Positions 7,891-13,760 of a DNA stretch of 15,321 bases are shown here, piece after piece. The first letter of the stretch is position 1, and every line of letters begins with the position of its first letter. Source of the stretch: an uncultured Collinsella sp. (lineage in GTDB: Bacteria > Actinomycetota > Coriobacteriia > Coriobacteriales > Coriobacteriaceae). Location: the NCBI GenBank assembly GCA_958349325.1, contig CATWCP010000022.1, positions 1 to 15,321 of the forward strand, in the 5' to 3' direction. A program made the translations under genes and the position numbers. Under the pieces are notes generated by a model, which was given only the letters and a program-made list of their open reading frames with translations, was not told the origin of the DNA and made no database searches.

Positions 7891-9096
7891 CTAGGCGCGG
7901 GATTTGGCGCGTGAGAGGGCTAGGCCTACGGCGGCGATGGCGGCAGCGAAGAGCACGGTGACGCCCAGGTCGCAGGCGATGTCGCCCAGCACGGTGGACG
8001 TCAGGTCCGCGGCGAGCGCCTTGCCGATCGCGTCGTTCACCCAATATGTCGGCACAAAGTGCGCCACGGTCTGCACGGCCGAACCCATGAGCGACAGCGG
8101 CATCCAGGCGCCACCCAAAAACGTCATGAGCATGCCAAGCAGGTTGCCCACGCCGTTGAGCAGCTCCTCGCGCGCACCCAGGCTCGACAACGCAAAGCCA
8201 ACGGCCAGAGGCGTGCACGCCAGGGCAAACGTCGCCGCCAGCGCCAGGCACACACGACCCACGCCGACCTCGGCAACCGCGCCGGCAAAGCCCACGACGC
8301 CCATCATGCTCGACACAAACCAGATGCAGACGGTGAGCACTGCGGCAGCCGCGAACACGGCAAGCGAGCGCTGGCGCTCGGAGACCGGGCCGGCATCCAT
8401 ACGACGCACGCGCTCGGGCTCGTTCATGCCCGAGAACACCAACCCCACCGATACGATGACCGACGAGATAATCGCGTACGCGCCAAAGTTGAAATACGAC
8501 TCGAGCGTGGCGGCAGCCGTCGAGTCGACCTTGACCTGCTCGATCTGGACCTCCGCGCGCTTTGCAGCGGCATGCTCGGCGGCCTTGGCAACGTCGCCGT
8601 TAGAAGCAGCGGGCTCAAGCGCCGCCGCAGCGCCCGCGAGCGAGATCCAGCGCGAGGCCTCGGCAGACGAAAGCGCCGCCGCCATGGTGCCGGAACCGTA
8701 GGTCACGTCGAGCTTGGGCAGGGCCTCCCCCGCGCGGGCAGCCGCAACGAGGTCGTCCTCAAACTCCTCCGGGATAAAGAACACGCAGTCGGCGCTGCCC
8801 TTGGCGCTGTTGCTCTTGGAGAGCGCGTCCGCAAGGTCGTACGTATCGTCGCCGATGCCCGTGACCAGCTCAAAACGCGAACCCAGATGCTTGGTAAGCG
8901 CACGCGAAAGGTCGCTGTCGTCGCGGTCGACCACGATCACGTTAGCATCGTAGGGCTTGTACTCGGTGAGCTGCGACGAGTTCCAGCTCACCGAGGCCGT
9001 GATGAATACGCCCATGAGCGAAATGAACACCGTGTAGATGATCAGGTAGAATGGGTGCGCCAGCGCCATGCGAAGCGCGGTCTTAAAGGTGCTCAT
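7891..9096 (-). CDS. ABC-2 type transporter permease (second permease of the exporter operon)
   Basis: A 401-residue ABC-2 permease of the ABC2_membrane_3 layout. TM1 at about 16-36 is followed by an extracytoplasmic domain (37-215) and five or six clustered C-terminal helices (about 222-395). The stretch with YKPYDANVIVVDRDDSDLSRAL and ADCVFFIPEEFEDDL is the usual pattern of this family's external domain. The start is ATG at 9096-9094 (MSTFKTALRM), because AAGGAG sits 5-6 nt upstream. A TTG at 9111 would read through that site. The gene overlaps the preceding permease by 14 bp (9083-9096), implying coupled translation. With the preceding permease and the ATPase it forms a heterodimeric exporter. 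A 6-bp stem (7872-7877 with 7891-7896) straddles its stop codon but lacks a T-run. Confidence 0.85.
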   Translation of the reverse strand: MSTFKTALRMALAHPFYLIIYTVFISLMGVFITASVSWNSSQLTEYKPYDANVIVVDRDDSDLSRALTKHLGSRFELVTGIGDDTYDLADALSKSNSAKGSADCVFFIPEEFEDDLVAAARAGEALPKLDVTYGSGTMAAALSSAEASRWISLAGAAAALEPAASNGDVAKAAEHAAAKRAEVQIEQVKVDSTAAATLESYFNFGAYAIISSVIVSVGLVFSGMNEPERVRRMDAGPVSERQRSLAVFAAAAVLTVCIWFVSSMMGVVGFAGAVAEVGVGRVCLALAATFALACTPLAVGFALSSLGAREELLNGVGNLLGMLMTFLGGAWMPLSLMGSAVQTVAHFVPTYWVNDAIGKALAADLTSTVLGDIACDLGVTVLFAAAIAAVGLALSRAKSRA

Positions 9097-10270
9097 AGCG
9101 ACTCCTTCCAAAGATCAGCGTAGCGGCGGCGACAAACACCAGGGCCATCAGGACGAGCGCGCCCGCGCGAACAGCGAAGGGCCCCAGGTCCTCAAAGAAA
9201 TACAGGCGATTGAACATGTCGCAGATGAGCTTGACGGGGTTGAACCAGCACTCGGCCGGGCAGGCGCGGGCGACGTCGTCGGCAAGCGCCATCGCCGGCT
9301 CGCCGTAGAGGCCGGCGAACAGGGCGCACGTGGTAGCAAAGCCCGTGAGGATGCCGGACTTGGACGCCTTGCCGCCCTTAACGGGAAGCGTGCCCACAAA
9401 GAGCCCCAGGCCCGTGGCGGCAAGCGCGGAAGCGGCGCCGCCCACCAAACACAGCCCCTCGCGCCCGCCAAAGTCGACGCCCACGACCAGGCGCACGTAG
9501 CCGATTGCGATCGTCATCGAGGCAAAGGAGACCAGCCACGAGCCCACAAAGATACCGGCCAGCGACGCCGTCTTGGAAAGACCGCCCACACAGCGACGCG
9601 CGCCAAGGCCCGACAGATTGGGCTGCAGATCGACGACGCTCAAGGCGGCAAACTCGGCAGACATCATCGCTACCAGGCCAAAGAGCGCGTAATAGTAGAT
9701 GACCGTGCCGTCGGGCGTGGTGCGCGTCGGGCTTACGCGGCGGGTGCCACCTTCGAGCGACAGGGCGCGCGCAACCGCCTCCGGGTCGGCGAGCGCCGCC
9801 GGGTTGTCCTGGGCAATCTGGGACATGAGCTCGGCATTTTGTGTATACGAGCTTGCCACCGTCTCCAGGATGCTGCGATCGGTGAGCACCGATGATGCGC
9901 GCGAGCTGTCGTAGCTCGATAGCAGTGTGAGCTTGGGTGCGCCTGCGTCGTCGACCGTATAGATGCCCGCGACCTCGCCGGCCTTAAGCGCACGGTTCGC
10001 ATCGGCTGCGTCGTCGCACTCGTGGATCTCGAGCAGCTGATTGTCGCTCTCCTTGGCAAGCGAAGCCGCCGCATCCTTAAAGGTCGAGGCGTCCCAGGCC
10101 TCATCCGCTACGACAGCCACTGGCACCGGGTCGATCTTGCCGTCGGAGCTGAGGTTCGCAAACATAAACATAAACATCGTGGAAAGCGCGATGGGAAAGA
10201 GAGCGCCCCAAACCCACGTGCTCGGCCGGCGCAGCAGCGTCTTGACCGTAATGATAATGGTGTTGAACAT
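9083..10270 (-). CDS. ABC-2 type transporter permease (first permease of the exporter operon)
   Basis: A 395-residue ABC-2 permease. TM1 is at about 19-38. The extracytoplasmic domain (about 40-190) holds the family pattern of a predicted strand (VPVAVVADE), a helical part, and a segment with ADANRALKAGEVAGIYTVDD. At least five helices from about 192 to 388 complete it, ending GRSRYEHL. The start ATG (10270-10268) has GGGGG 5 nt upstream and lies 9 bp after the ATPase stop. Its own end overlaps the next permease by 14 bp. It is paralogous in architecture to that permease, so the two probably form a heterodimer. ABC-2 exporters of this layout (for example LnrMN and NatB-like proteins) move drugs, lipopeptides or ions; the substrate here is not known. 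Confidence 0.85.
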   Translation of the reverse strand: MFNTIIITVKTLLRRPSTWVWGALFPIALSTMFMFMFANLSSDGKIDPVPVAVVADEAWDASTFKDAAASLAKESDNQLLEIHECDDAADANRALKAGEVAGIYTVDDAGAPKLTLLSSYDSSRASSVLTDRSILETVASSYTQNAELMSQIAQDNPAALADPEAVARALSLEGGTRRVSPTRTTPDGTVIYYYALFGLVAMMSAEFAALSVVDLQPNLSGLGARRCVGGLSKTASLAGIFVGSWLVSFASMTIAIGYVRLVVGVDFGGREGLCLVGGAASALAATGLGLFVGTLPVKGGKASKSGILTGFATTCALFAGLYGEPAMALADDVARACPAECWFNPVKLICDMFNRLYFFEDLGPFAVRAGALVLMALVFVAAATLIFGRSRYEHL

Positions 10271-10279
10271 GGCCGCCCC

Positions 10280-11217
10280 CTAGTCGCGCAGCTCGCGGCC
10301 GGTGATCTCGAGGAACACGTCGTTGAGGGTCGGTGGCTCGCTCCACACGCGGCCGAGCGCAACGTCGGCAGCGCGCAGCGTGTCGAGGATGTCGACCAGA
10401 TTGTGCGGACTCGTCTCGCAGGTGCAGACGAGCTCGCCGCCGGACAGCTCGACGCTGAGCACGTGCTCGAAGGCGCGCAGCCGCTCGACCGTGGCTGGCT
10501 CGACGGCGCCCACCTCGACGGTCACGCGCTCGCCCATCTGAATCATGCGTTTGAGCTCGTCGTTGGTGCCCTGCGCCAGCACGCGGCCGCCGTCCATGAT
10601 CATGATGCGGCTGCAGATCTGCTCGACTTCCTCCATGTAATGGCTGGTATACACCACCGTGGCGCCCTCGTCGCGCAGGCGGCAGATGCCCTCCAGGATG
10701 GCGTTGCGGCTCTGCGGGTCGACCGCCACCGTGGGCTCGTCAAAAAAGATGAGCTCGGGCTTGTGCGCGATGCCGCAGGCGATGTTGAGGCGTCGCGCCA
10801 GGCCGCCCGAGAGCTTGCCGGGGCGGAACTTGGCAAAGTCGCCCAGGCCGACAAAGTCGATGGCCTCGTCGACCAGCGCGCGGCGGCGCTTGCGGTCGTT
10901 GACGTAGAGGCTGCAGAAATAGTCGATGTTCTCGCGCACCGTAAGCTCGTCGAACACCGCCACCTGCTGCGGCACCACGCCGATGCGGCGCTTGAGGTCG
11001 TAGCGGGCGGGCGTCATGGGCTCGCCGAACAGTTCGATGGTGCCCTTGTCGTAGGCGAGCAGCTGCAGGATGCAGTTGATGGACGTGGTCTTGCCCGAGC
11101 CGTTGGGGCCCAGCAGGCCAAAGATCTCGCCGGGGCGATGCTCAGGTTAAAGTGGTCGAGCGCAATAAGATCGTCGTAGCGCTTGACGAGGTTTTCGACG
11201 TGGACGATGTCTGTCAT
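10280..11217 (-). pseudogene. ABC-2 exporter ATP-binding protein, broken by an apparent one-base deletion before Walker A
   Basis: Two frames together encode a normal 312-residue ABC ATPase. The first runs from ATG 11217-11215 (MTDIVHVENLVKRYDD, GAAGGG 7 nt upstream) through NLSIAP. The other gives GEIFGLLGPNGSGKTT onward to GRELRD. Inserting one G (minus strand) between 11131 and 11130 joins them exactly. The restored protein has Walker A GPNGSGKT (37-44), a Q-loop PQQ near 83-85, signature LSGGLARR (136-143), Walker B LIFFDEP (156-162) and His193 in TSHYMEE. As written, translation from the true start leaves the frame after residue 29 and stops at 11014. A restart at the in-frame ATG 11017 would lack the P-loop and be inactive. 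Both partner permeases are intact, so this is either a very recent mutation or a sequencing/assembly error. The C-terminal third carries the extension seen in drug or lantibiotic exporter ATPases. Confidence 0.8.
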
Positions 11218-11312
11218 GAGGCGGCCCTTCTGTTGATTGCGGCCCGGTACGATTGCATCATCGCAGGAGCCGCCGACGCGCACCAGTGAGCTTTGTCACG
11301 AGTGCGGAGGCT

Positions 11313-11339
11313 CGGTCGCGTTGCCCGCCGACGCGACCG
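11313..11339. repeat. 9-bp perfect inverted repeat in the divergent exporter/kinase intergenic region
   Basis: CGGTCGCGT (11313-11321) and ACGCGACCG (11331-11339) are perfect complements around a 9-base loop. They sit in the 198-bp gap between the ATPase start (11217) and the kinase start (11416). The 10-mer CGCCGACGCG at 11271-11280 recurs at 11326-11335, overlapping the second arm. This may be a binding site for the adjacent response regulator. GC-rich background makes chance possible. Confidence 0.3.
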
Positions 11340-11403
11340 CTTTGCCGCGCGGGAGGAATGTCACGGTTGCGCAGGCGGCCCCTCCACCACACGCAGCTTC
11401 GCG

Positions 11404-11409
11404 TACAAT
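11404..11409 (+). promoter_or_regulatory. -10 element of a probably leaderless histidine kinase transcript
   Basis: TACAAT (5/6 consensus) ends 6 bases before the ATG at 11416, so transcription would begin at or one base before the A of the start codon. No Shine-Dalgarno sequence precedes the ATG. The corresponding -35 (11381-11386) does not resemble consensus, which is common for actinobacterial promoters. Confidence 0.5.
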
Positions 11410-11415
11410 ACCCGT

Positions 11416-12561
11416 ATGAACAGGCTTTTCGACAAATCGATCGTGCTGGCGTGCTGTATTGCGGCCGCCATGGGTCTTGCTGTGGACGCTCGCCTGGTCG
11501 CGGCGTTTTGCCTTGGCGTTATTGCCACCTCGCTGGCCGAGGTCGCACAGGGAAACCGCGCCCGCCGTGCGAGCGAGGCCGCGAGCTACACTTACGTCAT
11601 CGCGGCTGTCTTCGTGCCGCCGTTTGTGCCGTTTGCGCCTCTCGCCCTCTATGACATCGCGCGGCGCGTGCGCCGTGAGCACGCCTGGGTCGCGCTGAGC
11701 ATTGGCTCCGTCTTTGCCTTTGCGCTCGTCGCGGACCTTCGCACCGACGCGCTTACCGCCCGAACGCTCCTGCTGACCGCCATCCTTTCGGTTGCCGCCA
11801 CCTTGCTATCGCTACGCACCGCCCAGTTAGAGCGCGAGCAGCAGCGCATGCGCCGTACCCGCGACGAACTGCAGGAACGAGCCCTCGCGCTCGAAGCGCG
11901 CAACCGCGACCTCGCCGATCGCCAGGACTATGAGGTCGAACTTGCGACCCTGGCCGAGCGCGCCCGCATCGCGCGCGAAATTCACGACAACGTCGGCCAC
12001 CAGCTCACGCGTGCTTCGTTGCAGACCGAGGCCCTGCGCGTGGTCCACGCCAACGAGCCCAGGATTGCCGCCGACTTTGCCGACGTCAAACGCACGGTTG
12101 ACGAGGCGCTCCAGCTCGTACGCACCAGCGTCCACTCCCTCAACGACAACGCCGTCGACCTCTCCGTACAGCTCGATTGCATCGTTGAAGGCGCACGCTC
12201 GGACGGCGGCCCGCAGGTTGAGCTTGAAGTTTTGGCCGAGCATGCGCCCGCAAATGTCGCCAACTGCTTTGCGGCGGTCCTGCGCGAGGCGCTTTCCAAC
12301 GCCATGCGCCACGCCCATGCCAAAACCATTACCGTGCGGTGCATGGAGCATCCGTCGTTTTACCAGCTCATTGTTACCGATGATGGCGTGGACGCGACCC
12401 CGGCGAGCAGCAGCAACGTCGCAGAAGGCATGGGGCTCGCCTCCATGCGCGAGCGCGTCGAGGCGCTTGGCGGCACCTTCACCGCCGGTCCGCGTGCCGG
12501 CGCCGGCGGCTGGCGCGTGTTTGCCACCGTTCCCAAACCGCAAGGAGATGAGGGCCGATGA
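11416..12561 (+). CDS. Sensor histidine kinase, NarL-system type (HisKA_3)
   Basis: A 381-residue membrane kinase that should autophosphorylate and pass phosphate to the response regulator encoded next. Residues about 8-134 contain four or five hydrophobic helices with almost no external loops, so the sensor is probably intramembrane. A coiled segment (about 135-172) leads to the HisKA_3 dimerisation domain with phospho-acceptor His190 in REIHDNVGHQL. The HATPase_c domain shows the N-box REALSNAMRHAHA (Asn295), the G1 box TDDGVD (321-326) and the G2 box GMGLASMRERV (338-348), so it should be active. I start at ATG 11416, just after TACAAT, because an upstream in-frame reading adds 41 residues of arginine-rich, non-membrane sequence. 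Its stop overlaps the regulator start in ATGA. The pair is divergent from the ABC-2 exporter, which is its likely target. Confidence 0.88.
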   Translation: MNRLFDKSIVLACCIAAAMGLAVDARLVAAFCLGVIATSLAEVAQGNRARRASEAASYTYVIAAVFVPPFVPFAPLALYDIARRVRREHAWVALSIGSVFAFALVADLRTDALTARTLLLTAILSVAATLLSLRTAQLEREQQRMRRTRDELQERALALEARNRDLADRQDYEVELATLAERARIAREIHDNVGHQLTRASLQTEALRVVHANEPRIAADFADVKRTVDEALQLVRTSVHSLNDNAVDLSVQLDCIVEGARSDGGPQVELEVLAEHAPANVANCFAAVLREALSNAMRHAHAKTITVRCMEHPSFYQLIVTDDGVDATPASSSNVAEGMGLASMRERVEALGGTFTAGPRAGAGGWRVFATVPKPQGDEGR

Positions 12562-13187
12562 GGCTTATTGTTGTCGACGACGACCGCTTGGTGGTCGATT
12601 CGCTCAAGATTATCCTGGGCGCCCAGCCGCAGATCGAGGTGGTGGGCACCGGCGCCAACGGCAACGATGCGGTGGCGCTCTACGCCGAGCACGCACCCGA
12701 TATCGCACTGCTCGACATCCAGATGCCGGGACGCGACGGCCTATCGGCGGTACGCGAGATCCTCGGGCGCGACCCTGCGGCGCGCGTGGTGTTTCTGACG
12801 ACATTCTCGGATGACGAGTACATTGTGTCGGCGCTCAAGCTGGGTGCCCGCGGCTATCTGATCAAAACCGATGTCGCCGCCATTCCGCCAGCGTTGGCGC
12901 AGGTCATGAGCGGCAAACGCGTGCTCGAGGGCAAGGCGATCGAGGATATCAACTTTGATGGGGCGGGCGTCGAGGCCGGCACGGCCCGCCGGCCCGCGGC
13001 CTTTGTCAGCCTGACCGACCGCGAGTTCGAAGTCGCCGAGCTCATCGCCCGCGGCCTCGACAACAAGGAGATCGCTGCCACCGCCTATATGGGCGAAGGC
13101 ACCGTGCGCAACCACATCAGCTCAATCCTAGCCAAAATGGGGCTACGCAACCGCACCCAAATCGCCATCGCCTATCTGCGAGGCTAG
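12558..13187 (+). CDS. Response regulator, NarL/FixJ (LuxR-HTH) family
   Basis: A 209-residue DNA-binding regulator. The receiver domain (1-118) has the acidic pocket Asp7-Asp8-Asp9, phospho-acceptor Asp53 in LLDIQMPGRDG, the switch Thr81 and Lys103 in GYLIKTD. A linker of about 30 residues leads to a LuxR-type helix-turn-helix (about 149-208) with SLTDREFEVAELIARGLDNKEIA, GTVRNHISSILAKMGLRNRTQ. Family members are usually 200-220 residues. The start overlaps the kinase stop by 4 bp; AAGGAG lies 10 nt and GAGGG 3 nt upstream. It probably controls the divergent ABC-2 exporter, since NarL-type pairs next to ABC-2 operons usually do. No intrinsic terminator follows directly; the first strong one is within element D, about 340 bp downstream. 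Confidence 0.92.
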   Translation: MRLIVVDDDRLVVDSLKIILGAQPQIEVVGTGANGNDAVALYAEHAPDIALLDIQMPGRDGLSAVREILGRDPAARVVFLTTFSDDEYIVSALKLGARGYLIKTDVAAIPPALAQVMSGKRVLEGKAIEDINFDGAGVEAGTARRPAAFVSLTDREFEVAELIARGLDNKEIAATAYMGEGTVRNHISSILAKMGLRNRTQIAIAYLRG

Positions 13188-13218
13188 CCGCTGGCTGCCG
13201 CCAATTTGATGCCATTTC

Positions 13219-13370
13219 AAAACTATGCCGGTTTACTACGATGAACCGCATATCTCCGACCACGGCAAATTGCGCACTTACAAAACCGCAGGTAGAACAC
13301 TTGCGATATTTGCAAAAATGCGGGTGTGGTCAGGAATCTCGGATTCATCGTAGTAAACCGGCATAGTTTT
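13219..13370 (+). repeat. 152-bp palindromic element with 27-bp perfect terminal inverted repeats (element C)
   Basis: Bases 13219-13245 and 13344-13370 are perfect inverted copies (27 of 27). Pairing continues imperfectly inward for roughly 15 more bases (CCGACCAC region against GTGGTCAGG region). The core has AAACCGCAGGTAGAAC at 13283-13298, part of a small hairpin (CGCAGG, loop TAGAACA, CTTGCG) that includes a G-T wobble. TACTACG (13234-13240) and its complement (13349-13355) lie within the arms. It aligns without gaps to the complement of element D over 122 columns, about 85 identical by my hand count. There is no plausible coding sequence and no target-site duplication that I can see. 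Confidence 0.8.
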
Positions 13371-13462
13371 GTTCGGGCGGCCCTGCACGAGTGTCTCCGC
13401 CAGCCTCGCGGGACCAAAATGAGCCGTTTTCCTCCATCCCCAAGGGATCAGCCGAAACCGCC

Positions 13463-13624
13463 CGCCACGAAATCGGCCCATCTACTACGTTTGACTCGAT
13501 ACCCCTGACCATACCTTCGTTTTGAACAAAACCGCAGGCGTTCTACCTGCGGTTTCGTTTTTGCGCTTTTCGGCATGGTTGGGGGTAAGGGGCTAAACGT
13601 AGTAGATGGGCCGGTTTCGTGGCG
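13463..13624 (-). repeat. 162-bp palindromic element, inverted homologue of element C (element D)
   Basis: Bases 13463-13492 and 13595-13624 are inverted copies at 29 of 30 positions, and imperfect pairing extends inward to about 13517 and 13571. Read on the minus strand it has the same signposts as element C at identical spacings: TACTACG, 42 bp, AAACCGCAGGTAGAAC (13555-13540), 28 bp, TGGTCAGG (13511-13504), 14 bp, CGTAGTA. The outermost arm sequences differ from those of element C yet stay self-complementary. Its core hairpin is longer than that of element C and acts as a terminator (separate entry). Confidence 0.8.
13529..13562 (+). terminator. Rho-independent terminator forming the core of element D
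   Basis: AAACCGCAGG (13529-13538) pairs perfectly with CCTGCGGTTT (13546-13555) around the loop CGTTCTA; CG then TTTTT follows (13558-13562). It could terminate the kinase/regulator transcript on the plus strand. On the minus strand the same stem is followed by TTTTGTTC, so it may work in both directions. Confidence 0.7.
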
Positions 13625-13650
13625 CGCCCTCCTCCCCAACGCACAAAAGC

Positions 13651-13685
13651 GCCACCACGGAGGAGGGAGATGCCTCCGTGGCGGC
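13651..13685 (-). terminator. Probable terminator of the isopeptide-domain surface protein gene
   Basis: On the minus strand GCCGCCACGGAGG (13685-13673) pairs with CCTCCGTGGTGGC (13663-13651), 12 of 13 positions, around a 9-base loop, and is followed by GCTTTTG. It lies 76 bp beyond the gene's stop. The T-run is short, so it is only a probable terminator. Confidence 0.5.
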
Positions 13686-13722
13686 TGGGGGTAGGAGTAG
13701 GTCGGGATTTAGCCCCGCCGCC

Positions 13723-13748
13723 CGCCCGGGGCCTTTTGGCCCCGGGCG
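13723..13748. repeat. Perfect GC-rich hairpin just downstream of the surface protein gene
   Basis: An 11-bp perfect stem (13723-13733 with 13738-13748, CGCCCGGGGCC and its complement) closes on a TTTT loop (AAAA on the minus strand). It starts 12 bp after the stop codon of the minus-strand gene. There is no T-run, so it may protect the mRNA 3' end or act together with the hairpin at 13651-13685. Confidence 0.55.
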
Positions 13749-13760
13749 CTGTCGACGTGC

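Noticed and set aside
7872..7896. A terminator after the second ABC-2 permease
   Set aside because: The stem is only 6 bp, overlaps the stop codon and has no T-run on either strand.
11293..11415. A longer histidine kinase start adding 41 residues
   Set aside because: The added residues are arginine-rich and non-membrane, and the TACAAT element lies within this stretch, directly before the ATG at 11416.
13196..13640. A CRISPR array or toxin-type small gene in the palindrome-rich gap
   Set aside because: The repeats are inverted pairs, not regularly spaced direct repeats with unique spacers. The short frames here have no ribosome site or recognisable motif.
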